This document shows, one piece after another, positions 1 to 7,939 of a DNA stretch of 48,270 nucleotides. The notes beneath the pieces are model-generated. The model ran no database searches, was not told where the DNA came from, and saw only the letters and a program-made list of their open reading frames with translations. This stretch comes from CAZRQL01 sp964602415 (GTDB lineage: Bacteria; Bacteroidota; Bacteroidia; Cytophagales; Flammeovirgaceae), in NCBI GenBank assembly GCA_964602415.1, contig CAZRQL010000024.1, positions 1-48,270 on the forward strand, written 5' to 3'. Each line of letters opens with the position of its first letter. Within the stretch, counting starts at the first letter, position 1. The translations under genes were made by a program, and so were the position numbers.

Positions 1-65
1 ATCGTGGTTATCTACGGGGCTAAGATGCTCTCTGCGCCGCATCGTGGGTTGGTATGACATCCATT

Positions 66-89
66 AACCACGGGTTTAAACCCGTGGTT
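66..89. repeat. REP-like perfect 24-bp palindrome
   Basis: A perfect inverted repeat: the half-site AACCACGGGTTT is followed directly by its reverse complement. A near-identical copy with one change in the right arm lies at 6808-6830. Bases 4-13 (GTGGTTATCT) resemble the sequence at the end of that second copy (GTAGTTATCT), so the window probably opens inside another unit of the same family. Dispersed GC-richer palindromes of this kind between genes are typical of REP elements, which in many bacteria are mobilised by REP-associated tyrosine transposases. No such transposase gene is visible in this window. Confidence 0.7.
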
Positions 90-132
90 TTACAGCCGGA
101 AATATTTTATTTGCAGCTAAACAACAAAACTG

Positions 133-969
133 ATGGGCTTTTTGGACAACATCGCCGCCATGAACCGCTTTGAGAGCGAAAAATTTGTGGATTTTTGCCT
201 CAACAATTTGAAAATAGGCCATATACACAAAGACTATGCTTCGATATTGCCCAAATTGAACTTAGGGTTTGGATGGAAAGACCAAAAGATGGTGCTTTCA
301 AGCACCAACTCCCAAGCAGCCGGCTGGGCTGTCGCTCAGGCAGTCGAAAAACTCAGCAACGAAGTCGAGATGCACCTTCGAGATGAGTTTTGCGATGTAA
401 AGCCCTATTTTTCAGATGTTTCGCTTCTTCAGATACAGCGCGGGGCGCATGAGTTTTTTGGGGTGAAAGGCTACGGGGTTCATGCCATCGCCTACGTAGA
501 AAATCGTTTCGGTCTTTGGATATGGGCAGCCCGACGCTCCGCTCACAAAAGCAAATACCCGGGTTTATTGGACGACACCATAGCCGGCGGGCTGGTCGGT
601 GGGGGCTACTCGCCAAGAGACATCCTGCTCAAAGAAGCATGGGAAGAGGCCTTCATGCACCCTGAAATAGCCAACACAGCCACCGCTTGCGGTATGGTAA
701 GCTACAAGCGAAACGTGGGCTACCTGACCGAATGGGCTACCCTGTTTGTCTATGATATTGCTGTGGATGAGCGGTTTGTACCCAAGCCCAACGACTCTGA
801 AGTGGAGCGGTTCGAACTGCTGCCCGCCCAAACAGTCTATGACTTGGTGCAACAAGGTACACATTACAAACCCAACTGCCATTTGGTGCAGACCTATTTT
901 TTGCTCAGAAAAGGACTGCTGGAGTCTCATGCCGACTACGAAAAAATTTGCAAAGCCTTAATAAAATAA
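133..969 (+). CDS. Nudix hydrolase, DUF4743-type
   Basis: A 278-residue protein with an N-terminal extension of roughly 110 residues before a Nudix fold, the arrangement of DUF4743/Tnr3-like Nudix proteins related to the C-terminal part of fungal thiamine pyrophosphokinase. The Nudix box lies near residues 152-176: a GG pair, then KEAWEEA, which keeps the metal-binding glutamates of the REUxEE core. The first glutamate of the general Nudix signature is replaced by tyrosine, and the arginine by lysine. Some of this family act on oxidised thiamine diphosphate derivatives, but the substrate here is unproven. The ATG at 133 gives the full-length family architecture. The gene ends 4 bases before the stop of the convergent Fur-family gene. 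Confidence 0.75.
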   Translation: MGFLDNIAAMNRFESEKFVDFCLNNLKIGHIHKDYASILPKLNLGFGWKDQKMVLSSTNSQAAGWAVAQAVEKLSNEVEMHLRDEFCDVKPYFSDVSLLQIQRGAHEFFGVKGYGVHAIAYVENRFGLWIWAARRSAHKSKYPGLLDDTIAGGLVGGGYSPRDILLKEAWEEAFMHPEIANTATACGMVSYKRNVGYLTEWATLFVYDIAVDERFVPKPNDSEVERFELLPAQTVYDLVQQGTHYKPNCHLVQTYFLLRKGLLESHADYEKICKALIK

Positions 970-973
970 AGTT

Positions 974-1396
974 TCAGGCTTTGGAAGTTTGGCAGGTTTT
1001 GCACAATCCCAACACCAAAAAATGGTACTCTTTGGCCAAAAAACCATCCGGCAATGAAATAGGTACTATAATGGTGGGATGCAAGCAAACCGTCTGCTCG
1101 CATTGGCTGCACTTGAAATGCACGTGCCTGTCTGTGTGCTTGTGGGTTTTGCAGGAAAAGCAGCGGGCATATTTTACAATAGCTTCGTTGTCAATAACTT
1201 GGTGTATAATACCCATATCGTTGAAAGTCTTCAGCGTCCGGTATATGGTAACACGGTCAAACCTATCGCCAATCTGTCGCTCGATATCGGCCTGAGAAAG
1301 AGCCACAGCGGAGTCGAGGAATATTTGCAGTATTTCTTGGCGAATGACTGTGTTTCTTACTTTATGTTGAGATAAAATGGTTTGGGTTAAAGTCAT
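974..1396 (-). CDS. Fur-family metal- or peroxide-responsive repressor
   Basis: 140 residues, the usual Fur length. The winged-helix recognition segment DRVTIYRTLKTF is at residues 47-58. The metal sites are clear: His85, His87, His91 and His93 cluster before the structural zinc pair Cys96-x2-Cys99, with a second pair Cys132-x2-Cys135. This fits a zinc-stabilised Fur/Zur/PerR protein. The sequence alone does not decide between iron, zinc or peroxide sensing. The start codon overlaps the stop of the upstream methyltransferase gene by 4 bases (ATGA), so it is the last gene of the rho-coaE-yfiC-fur transcription unit and probably translationally coupled. Its targets cannot be inferred from the context. 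Confidence 0.88.
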   Translation of the reverse strand: MTLTQTILSQHKVRNTVIRQEILQIFLDSAVALSQADIERQIGDRFDRVTIYRTLKTFNDMGIIHQVIDNEAIVKYARCFSCKTHKHTDRHVHFKCSQCEQTVCLHPTIIVPISLPDGFLAKEYHFLVLGLCKTCQTSKA

Positions 1397-2088
1397 GGCA
1401 TCACTGTCAAAAAATCCTTCAAAAGTTCTTTGTAAGAAGTGTCGTAAATATGTCGTTGCGCATCTCCTATTACGATTTGCTCAATTATAAGTTCTTTTTT
1501 CACAAACCCAAATTCCAGCATTGCCCGCTTGAAAAAATTTGGTTTGGTAAAAATAAGGGCTTTTTTGTTTAGAAACAAGCCCTGTTGGTTGGCCAAATTT
1601 TCTACCCGGGCACATTCTTGGGCAGGCACAATGAGGCTGCAAACTCCCTTGGGGCTCAAAAGCAGGGCGGCGCGCCTAAAAAACCCCGAGAGAGGCAACT
1701 TATCGTCATGGCGGGCAATGGTTTTGCGCTTGTCGGCAGCGCGTAAACTTTGACTAAAAAAGGGGGGATTGCTCCAAATCAAATCGAAGCAGTGGCCAAA
1801 ATCAACATCCAAAAAATCGCCTTCGATAGCCCTCAAGCGGTCAGACCATGGACTGGCTGCAAAATTGCCTTGCGCTACTTGCACACAAACGGGGTCTATA
1901 TCCACCGCCCAAACCCGAATACCCAGATTTCGTTGCGCCAACATCAAAGCCAACACCCCGCAGCCCGTGCCCACATCCAGTGCCTTTGTGCCTTGGGGGT
2001 TCGCCCATGCCCCCAGTAGGGTGGAGTCGGTGGTCATTTTTTGAGGCACACCTTCTTGGTTTAGAGAGAATTGCTTGAATATGAACAA
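1393..2088 (-). CDS. yfiC: tRNA1(Val) adenine-37 N6-methyltransferase (YfiC/TrmN6 type)
   Basis: 231 residues. It has the N-terminal FKQF signature (residues 4-7) of the YfiC family, a SAM-binding glycine loop LDVGTGCGVLAL at about 37-48, an acidic motif II (VDID, 62-65) and the catalytic NPPFF motif at 107-111 typical of N6-adenine methyltransferases. The family methylates A37 of tRNA1(Val). No ATG is available before the FKQF motif, so the start is TTG at 2088, 18 bases after the coaE stop. The next in-frame ATG (residue 18) would remove FKQF. It sits between coaE and the Fur-family gene in one operon and overlaps the latter by 4 bases. Confidence 0.88.
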   Translation of the reverse strand: MFIFKQFSLNQEGVPQKMTTDSTLLGAWANPQGTKALDVGTGCGVLALMLAQRNLGIRVWAVDIDPVCVQVAQGNFAASPWSDRLRAIEGDFLDVDFGHCFDLIWSNPPFFSQSLRAADKRKTIARHDDKLPLSGFFRRAALLLSPKGVCSLIVPAQECARVENLANQQGLFLNKKALIFTKPNFFKRAMLEFGFVKKELIIEQIVIGDAQRHIYDTSYKELLKDFLTVMP

Positions 2089-2106
2089 AATACAAAGATT
2101 TAAAAC

Positions 2107-2706
2107 TTAGGTTTCGAGGCCAAAATTAATTCTTATCTGTTTGTCAATCTCTTTGACTTGCTCGGGCAAATCTGAATTTTGCCCGTTGTCAATCACGTAG
2201 CGTGCAATCTTGAGTTTGTCTTCATCCGAAGCCTGTTTGGTAATGATTTCAAGGATTTGTTCTTGGCTCCGGTGGGGGTCTCTTTTTTTAATCCTTTCGA
2301 TTCTGAGCTCAAGAGGCGCAAGCACCAAAATCACGGCATCCAGTTCTGTGAAAGAGCCTGTTTCGTAAAGCAAAGCCGCTTCTTTTAAGACGTAAGCCGC
2401 ATGGGCTTGGGATTCGAGCCAGCATTCAAAGTGTTGTTTGACAGCGGGATGGACGATTTGGTTGAGGCTTTCAAGCAATTCTTGCCGAGTGAAAACGCGC
2501 CCCGCCACCCAGTTGCGGTTGTAGGAGCCATCGGGCAAAAAAGCCTCTTTTCCAAGCAAGTCCTCAATTTGTGGCCGCAATACAGTCTCAATAAGCTCTT
2601 TGGCGGCGGTATCGGCATCGTAAACGGGCACAGACAGTGCAGCGAAAAGATTACAGACGGTTGTTTTTCCGCTTCCTATCCCTCCGGTGATGCCTATTTT
2701 TACCAT
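2107..2706 (-). CDS. coaE: Dephospho-CoA kinase
   Basis: 199 residues, the normal length for CoaE, which phosphorylates the 3'-hydroxyl of dephospho-CoA in the last step of coenzyme A synthesis in the cytosol. The P-loop is GGIGSGKTT at residues 8-16, followed by the family motif YDAD near residue 29 that contacts the substrate. The rest of the protein has the expected LID and CoA-binding regions (KRDPHRSQEQILEI). It starts 35 bases after the rho stop and ends 18 bases before the yfiC-type gene, so it belongs to the same minus-strand transcription unit. Nothing is unusual in the coding sequence. Confidence 0.95.
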   Translation of the reverse strand: MVKIGITGGIGSGKTTVCNLFAALSVPVYDADTAAKELIETVLRPQIEDLLGKEAFLPDGSYNRNWVAGRVFTRQELLESLNQIVHPAVKQHFECWLESQAHAAYVLKEAALLYETGSFTELDAVILVLAPLELRIERIKKRDPHRSQEQILEIITKQASDEDKLKIARYVIDNGQNSDLPEQVKEIDKQIRINFGLET

Positions 2707-2741
2707 AAATACTTGTTGGCTTCTTGTTGTAGAAGCCCAAA

Positions 2742-4364
2742 CTACTTATTGAGAGATATTAAAAACTCCTCATTGCTTCTTGAGCCTTTCAAATTGCTGA
2801 GTATAAACTCAGTGGCTTCGTTGGTTTTCATTTCGGACATAAACTTTCTGAGTGCCCAAATCCTTGCGATGGTTTCTTTTTCAAGCAATAGGTCTTCTCG
2901 CCTTGTTCCTGAGGCATGTATATCAATGGCGGGGAATATGCGTTTGTTTGCCAAGCCTCTATCCAATTGGAGCTCCATGTTGCCTGTTCCTTTGAATTCC
3001 TCAAAAATCACCTCATCCATCTTGGAGCCTGTGTCTATCAAGGCGGTGGCGATGATGGTCAGCGAGCCGCCGTTTTCGACATTGCGGGCGGCACCAAAAA
3101 ACCTTTTGGGCTTGTGCAAGGCGTTGGAATCCACGCCGCCTGTCAGAATTTTGCCCGAAGAAGGGGCTACGGTATTGTAAGCCCGTGCCAATCGGGTGAT
3201 GGAGTCCAACAAAATCACCACATCGTGTCCCGCTTCTACCAATCGTTTGGCTTTTTCTTGCACCATAGTGGCCACTTTGACGTGGCGTTCGGCTTGCTCG
3301 TCGAAGGTGGAAGCAATGACTTCGGCTCTCACACTGCGCGCCATATCCGTAACCTCTTCGGGTCTTTCGTCTATGAGCAGCACAATAAGATAACACTCAG
3401 GATGGTTTTTGGCAATGGCGTTGGCTATTTCTTTGAGCAGCACAGTTTTACCTGTCTTAGGCTGCGCCACAATCATGCCCCGCTGGCCTTTGCCTATGGG
3501 GCAAAAAAGGTCTATGATGCGGGTAGAAAGCGTGCCCGAGCCGTTGGATAAATTGATGCGCTCATCAGGGAAAAGAGGGGTCAAATGCTCAAAAGCGACC
3601 CTGTCGCGGGTTTGCTCAGGTGTTTTGCCGTTGATGAACAACACGCGGTGAAGGGCAAAAAATTTCTCACCTTCTTTTGGGGGTCTGATGGTGCCTTTGA
3701 CCATGTCTCCCACTTTCAGGCCAAAAGTCTTGATTTGAGAAGAGGAAACATAAATATCATCGGGGCCGGACAGATAATTGTAGTCTGAAGAGCGCAAAAA
3801 GCCGTAGCCGTCTTGCATGATTTCAAGACAACCTTCGCTCTCTATAACACCCTCTAACTCTTTGGGGTAGAAATAGCGGTTTCGATTGGGCTGACCGACA
3901 GGGTTCTGTGGGTTAGTTCTGGGTTGGAAAGTTTGTTCGGCAGCCGTTTCTTCTGAAGAAGCCAATTCAACCGATGAACGCTCAACTTTCTGAGTCTGCA
4001 AAGGGTTCTGCTCCTCGGGCATTTCAAACAAATCATCATCGCTTTCAGATTCTGTATCTTCTTCGATAAGTGCCTCTATTTCAGGAAGCAAAACCAACTC
4101 ATCGTTGAGTATTTCTTTGGGTTTGTCTGAAAGAGGTTTTTCAGGCTGCGGATTTGAAGCCGTAGCCTCGGTTGGCTTTATGCCAATCCTTTTGCGTCCT
4201 CGCCTACTTTTGGGATTTGACTCTTCTTGTTCAGGAGCAACTTCCATGAGTTGCTGTACAAGTTCTCGCTTGGTGGTTTTGTTTGTGGTTTTGATGCCGT
4301 GAGACTCAGCCAACGTTTTGAGTTCCGACAAAAGACGAACTTCGAGTTCCTCTAATTTGTACAT
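2742..4364 (-). CDS. rho: Transcription termination factor Rho
   Basis: A hexameric RNA-dependent ATPase that ends transcription. The 540 residues exceed the roughly 420 of E. coli Rho because a long acidic and polar insertion (about 42-165) separates the N-terminal Rho_N helix domain (1-41) from the cold-shock RNA-binding domain (about 172-245). The ATPase core is intact: Walker A AQPKTGKT at 300-307, Walker B VILLDS at 383-388, and the ring-specific segment with GGVDSNALHKPKRFFGAARN at 409-428. Bacteroidota Rho proteins are known for such insertions. It heads the rho-coaE-yfiC-fur operon. A good promoter lies at 4440-4470, leaving a leader of about 70 bases, the longest among the promoters recognised here, which may allow autoregulation. 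Confidence 0.97.
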   Translation of the reverse strand: MYKLEELEVRLLSELKTLAESHGIKTTNKTTKRELVQQLMEVAPEQEESNPKSRRGRKRIGIKPTEATASNPQPEKPLSDKPKEILNDELVLLPEIEALIEEDTESESDDDLFEMPEEQNPLQTQKVERSSVELASSEETAAEQTFQPRTNPQNPVGQPNRNRYFYPKELEGVIESEGCLEIMQDGYGFLRSSDYNYLSGPDDIYVSSSQIKTFGLKVGDMVKGTIRPPKEGEKFFALHRVLFINGKTPEQTRDRVAFEHLTPLFPDERINLSNGSGTLSTRIIDLFCPIGKGQRGMIVAQPKTGKTVLLKEIANAIAKNHPECYLIVLLIDERPEEVTDMARSVRAEVIASTFDEQAERHVKVATMVQEKAKRLVEAGHDVVILLDSITRLARAYNTVAPSSGKILTGGVDSNALHKPKRFFGAARNVENGGSLTIIATALIDTGSKMDEVIFEEFKGTGNMELQLDRGLANKRIFPAIDIHASGTRREDLLLEKETIARIWALRKFMSEMKTNEATEFILSNLKGSRSNEEFLISLNK

Positions 4365-4439
4365 GAATAAGCAATAATAAATGAATAGATTGTTGTTTGT
4401 AAGGACGAGCGAAAAAGATTTACGCCACTTTTAGATGCA

Positions 4440-4470
4440 CAAAGGTACTAAAAATATAATTGATTGCAAA
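4440..4470 (-). promoter_or_regulatory. Bacteroidota-type promoter of rho
   Basis: Read on the minus strand: TTTG (4470-4467), 19 bases, then TACCTTTG (4447-4440). This matches the primary sigma-factor consensus of Bacteroidota (TTTG at -33, TAnnTTTG at -7) in both boxes and spacing. Confidence 0.75.
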
Positions 4471-4643
4471 TTTTTTGTCTTGTTTTTTGATGAGGAACAA
4501 AAATTTAAGTCAATTGACGGAATTTAAACTCAAATCGGGCTGTCAATGTTGCATGTAACCAAAAACTATTTAGCACCGCCTTGAAAAAATCAGCTTAACC
4601 TGAAAACCCATTGCCAACCCGTACAATCAGACGGCTGTACACT

Positions 4644-4651
4644 TATTTTTG
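4644..4651 (+). promoter_or_regulatory. -7 box of uvrB promoter
   Basis: TATTTTTG fits TAnnTTTG exactly and ends 15 bases before the uvrB ATG at 4667, leaving a very short leader. No convincing -33 TTG is found at the expected spacing. The box overlaps an in-frame TTG at 4649, so that TTG is inside the promoter and is not the start codon. Confidence 0.55.
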
Positions 4652-4666
4652 CGTCTTGCTAAATGT

Positions 4667-6712
4667 ATGAATTTCAAACTCAACAGCCATTACCAGCCTT
4701 CCGGCGACCAGCCACAAGCCATCGCACAACTTGTCAAAGGGCTACAACAAGGTGAAAACCACCAAGTTCTTTTAGGTGTTACGGGTTCGGGCAAAACTTT
4801 TACTATGGCCAATGTCATCGCCCAAATAGGCAGGCCGACACTGGTGCTGAGCCATAACAAGACCCTTGCCGCTCAACTGTACGCCGAGTTTAAGGGCTTT
4901 TTTCCCGACAATGCCGTTGAGTATTTTATTTCTTACTACGACTACTACCAGCCCGAAGCCTACCTCCCGACATCCGGTTTGTACATAGAAAAGTCCCTCA
5001 ATATCAACTCCGAAATAGAAAAATTGCGCCTTTCTGCCACTTCCGCTTTGCTATCAGGGCGCAGCGATGTGCTCGTGGTGGCCTCTGTCTCTTGCATCTA
5101 CGGCATGGGCAACCCCGAAGAGTTCGCCAAACAGGTCATTGCGCTCAAAGTAGGGCAGCGATTGGCCATGCACCCTTTTTTGCACAGGCTCACTGACATA
5201 CTATACAGCCGCAGCACTGGCGAGTTTCGCAGGGGCAACTTTCGGGTCAAAGGCGACAGTGTGGATGTTTTTTTGGCCTATGCCGACTTTGCTTACAGAA
5301 TCGTTTTTTGGGGCGATGAAATAGAATCCATTACCCGCTTTTGGCCGGAAACAGGCGAAACCATCGGCAAAGAAACCGCCGTTACCATCTTCCCTGCCAA
5401 TCTGTTCGTAACCGGCAGGGACGGTCTGGTACAAGCCATCCACGAAATCCAAGACGATTTGGTCGCGCAAATTCAATTTTTCTACAACGAAAAAAAATCC
5501 GAAGAAGCCCAACGCATTAAAGAGCGCACCGAGTTTGATTTGGAGATGATACGGGAGTTGGGCTTTTGTCAGGGGATTGAAAACTATTCGCGCTACTTTG
5601 ACCGCCGCAAACCCGGGGATAGGCCTTTCTGTTTGCTGGATTTTTTTCCTGACGACTTCTTGCTCATGGTGGACGAGAGCCACGTTACCATCCCGCAAAT
5701 CAGAGCTATGTGGGGCGGCGACCGTTCCCGCAAAGTCAATCTGGTGGACTATGGCTTCCGGCTGCCTTCCGCACTGGACAACCGCCCCCTTACCTTCCAA
5801 GAATTTGAGTCGCTTGTACACCAAACCATCTACGTCAGTGCCACCCCCGGCCCTTACGAACTCCAAAAAACCGAAGGCCATGTCATCGAGCAAATCATCC
5901 GCCCTACCGGACTGCTCGACCCTGAGATAGACGTGCGACCCACCGCCCACCAAATAGACGACCTGCTCAACGAAACCGAAAAAACCATACAAGCCGGATT
6001 TAGGGTACTCATCACCACCTTGACCAAGAAAATGGCAGAAGAACTGGCCGACTACCTCGCCTCCATAGGCATCAAAACCAGGTACATACACTCCGAAGTC
6101 AAAACCCTTGACAGGGTCGAAATACTCAGACAACTCAGAACGGGCGAATTTGACGTATTGGTGGGCGTGAACTTGCTCAGGGAAGGGCTGGATTTGCCCG
6201 AAGTGGCACTGGTGGCCATCATGGATGCAGATAAAGAAGGCTTTTTGCGCAACGAAAAATCACTTATCCAAACCATAGGAAGGGCAGCCAGAAACTCAGA
6301 GGGAAGGGTCATCATGTACGCCGACAAAATCACCGACTCCATGCGGGCAGCCATAGGCGAAACCCGCCGCCGCCGACAAAAACAAATCCAATACAACCAA
6401 GAACACGGCATCACACCCCAAACCATCATCAAAAGCACCGAATCGGTGCTGCAAAAAACCCTTGCAGAAAATACCCAAAAACCAACCCTTGAGGTCGCAC
6501 CCGAGTACAGCATCGAAAATGACCCCGTCTTTCTGGCCATGAGTGCGGAAGAACTCGCCGCCCGCGAAAAAGAAACCCGCCGCCTAATGGAAAAAGCCTC
6601 AAAAAACCTCGACTTCACAGAAGCCGCCAGATTGAGAGATGAATACTTTGGGCTTATGGCACTAAGAGAGAAAAAAATGGCGCAAAAAGGCAAAGCCAAA
6701 GTCAAAAATTGA
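4667..6712 (+). CDS. uvrB: Excinuclease ABC subunit B
   Basis: UvrB verifies DNA damage and loads UvrC in nucleotide excision repair. With the ATG at 4667 the protein is 681 residues, and its N-terminus MNFKLNSHYQPSGDQPQAI is the normal family start. Walker A GVTGSGKT is at 37-44; the damage-probing beta-hairpin region with YYDYYQPEAYLP follows at about 91-102. The DEAD-like box MVDESH and the helicase motifs QTIGRAARN are present. A C-terminal UVR domain (about 640-670, EKASKNLDFTEAARLRDEY) binds UvrC. An in-frame TTG at 4649 would add six residues but lies in the promoter. The gene stands alone, divergent from rho, and ends before a REP-rich spacer. Confidence 0.97.
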   Translation: MNFKLNSHYQPSGDQPQAIAQLVKGLQQGENHQVLLGVTGSGKTFTMANVIAQIGRPTLVLSHNKTLAAQLYAEFKGFFPDNAVEYFISYYDYYQPEAYLPTSGLYIEKSLNINSEIEKLRLSATSALLSGRSDVLVVASVSCIYGMGNPEEFAKQVIALKVGQRLAMHPFLHRLTDILYSRSTGEFRRGNFRVKGDSVDVFLAYADFAYRIVFWGDEIESITRFWPETGETIGKETAVTIFPANLFVTGRDGLVQAIHEIQDDLVAQIQFFYNEKKSEEAQRIKERTEFDLEMIRELGFCQGIENYSRYFDRRKPGDRPFCLLDFFPDDFLLMVDESHVTIPQIRAMWGGDRSRKVNLVDYGFRLPSALDNRPLTFQEFESLVHQTIYVSATPGPYELQKTEGHVIEQIIRPTGLLDPEIDVRPTAHQIDDLLNETEKTIQAGFRVLITTLTKKMAEELADYLASIGIKTRYIHSEVKTLDRVEILRQLRTGEFDVLVGVNLLREGLDLPEVALVAIMDADKEGFLRNEKSLIQTIGRAARNSEGRVIMYADKITDSMRAAIGETRRRRQKQIQYNQEHGITPQTIIKSTESVLQKTLAENTQKPTLEVAPEYSIENDPVFLAMSAEELAAREKETRRLMEKASKNLDFTEAARLRDEYFGLMALREKKMAQKGKAKVKN

Positions 6713-7081
6713 GACTGAATCTACGGCTCATTTGTTGAGAATGGGCTATGGTGTCAGGGCATTCATCCCGTAGGGATAACATATTAACAGAAAAATGGGA
6801 CTTAATCACCACGGGTTTAAACCCGTAGTTATCTGATGTGCGACCCCATCAATGTGTGCGCGGGCTACCCACATGCGATGCCTACGGCATTGGGCACATG
6901 TATTGCGGATTGAGCTTTAGAAAAATTTCTGTTGCCTAATTTGGATTAAAATATGGAATTTTAATGGATTAAAATCATGAATGTTATTGAGGAAATATGG
7001 TTTTTTATAGTTTGAAGGTTTCAGGATTTGGACAATGTAACCCGATGGCATCAGTGGTGGCATTCAATCGCGCAGAGACAG
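6713..7081. repeat. Convergent spacer packed with REP-like hairpins
   Basis: The 369 bases between the convergent ends of uvrB and the PLP-enzyme gene contain no plausible gene. They hold three short inverted repeats: ATCCC-GTA-GGGAT at 6765-6777, the ACCACGGGTTT palindrome at 6808-6830 (a copy of the one at 66-89), and ATGCC-TAC-GGCAT at 6878-6890. The hairpin loops GTA and TAC are reverse complements of each other. A direct repeat GGATTAAAAT occurs at 6943-6952 and 6966-6975. Such clusters are typical of REP-type elements and could also act as transcription or decay barriers between converging genes. Confidence 0.6.
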
Positions 7082-7939
7082 CTACCTTAGCCCTCCCGTA
7101 TGAACGGCAACCACCGTTGAGCCTCTTTTAAAAAAACCTTGCCGCATCAAATCGTAAAGGCCAAACAGCATTTTTCCTGAATAGACAAATTCCACTTGGA
7201 TGTTGTGGGTTGCCGCAAACCACTGCATAAATTGCTGCAAAGGCGGCGAATTTTTGGCATAGCCCCCAAAATGATAAGCAAAAACCTCATATCCGCTTTT
7301 TACGCCCGTCAATTCGGCTACTTGTTGGGCTATAAAACCGCCTTTGAGTACCTCTATTCCTATGGGCTGCTTGGCGTGGGCACTAACCAGACCCGCCAAG
7401 GTGCCACCTGTCCCGCAGGGCACTACAATGTGCTCAAATTCAATGTCTATCTCTTTGACCAATTCTGCCACCCCTTGCAGTGCGAGCGGTGTGGTGCCGC
7501 CTTCGGGGATGAAATAATCCCCCGACTCCAAAAATGCCCCAAATCGTTTTTCTCGAAACTGTGAGCGCGGCACGGCTTTTATTGTGTGTCCATTGGTGGC
7601 GATTTTTTCTAAGGTCGGCGAGTCCAAATGCCCTTCATCGCCCCTTACCAAGGCTGTGAAGGGGACATTGAGTCTTTTGGCGGCAAAGGAAACCGCATAC
7701 AAATGATTCGAGTGTGCCCCTCCTACACTTACGATGCGCTTAAAGCTTTCTTTACAAGCATGTAAGAGGTTGTATTTTAGCTTTCTAAACTTGTTTCCGC
7801 TTATGTAGGGGTCAATGAGGTCATCGCGTTTGAGCCATAAAGAAACACATGCCTTTCGGGTGTGGATGTCTTCGATAGGCTCCAAAGGCGAAAAAGGTAG
7901 GCACTCAAAGAAGGCCAACCCTTCTTGAGAGCAGCACAT
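7082..7939 (-). CDS. PLP-dependent D-cysteine desulfhydrase / ACC deaminase family protein
   Basis: A fold-type II PLP enzyme of the ACC deaminase/D-cysteine desulfhydrase group, 285 residues from the ATG at 7939. The PLP lysine is K50 in SGNKFRKLKYNL, followed by the substrate-loop motif GAHSNH (74-79) and the phosphate-binding CGTGGT loop. The family includes enzymes that break D-cysteine to pyruvate, H2S and ammonia, and true ACC deaminases. I cannot choose between them, and D-cysteine or a similar beta-substituted amino acid is more likely in this phylum. The ATG shares one base with the menB stop (TGATG), so the two are translationally coupled; an in-frame TTG one codon earlier is less likely. 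It ends the four-gene minus-strand group. Confidence 0.85.
   Translation of the reverse strand: MCCSQEGLAFFECLPFSPLEPIEDIHTRKACVSLWLKRDDLIDPYISGNKFRKLKYNLLHACKESFKRIVSVGGAHSNHLYAVSFAAKRLNVPFTALVRGDEGHLDSPTLEKIATNGHTIKAVPRSQFREKRFGAFLESGDYFIPEGGTTPLALQGVAELVKEIDIEFEHIVVPCGTGGTLAGLVSAHAKQPIGIEVLKGGFIAQQVAELTGVKSGYEVFAYHFGGYAKNSPPLQQFMQWFAATHNIQVEFVYSGKMLFGLYDLMRQGFFKRGSTVVAVHTGGLR

Larger units (their letters stand above)
4365..4666. other. Divergent rho/uvrB intergenic region
   Basis: About 300 bases with no gene of its own. It holds the minus-strand rho promoter (4440-4470) and the plus-strand uvrB -7 box (4644-4651). The middle (about 4475-4620) is AT-rich and I see no hairpin, repeat or small reading frame of note there. 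Confidence 0.7.

Noticed and set aside
2401..3180. A 259-codon open frame on the plus strand opposite coaE and rho
   Set aside because: It runs antisense through two certain genes, its product has no family signature, and the frame is explained by codon bias of the minus-strand genes.
5201..6133. A 310-codon minus-strand frame inside uvrB
   Set aside because: It is fully antisense to conserved uvrB helicase motifs and has no recognisable product.
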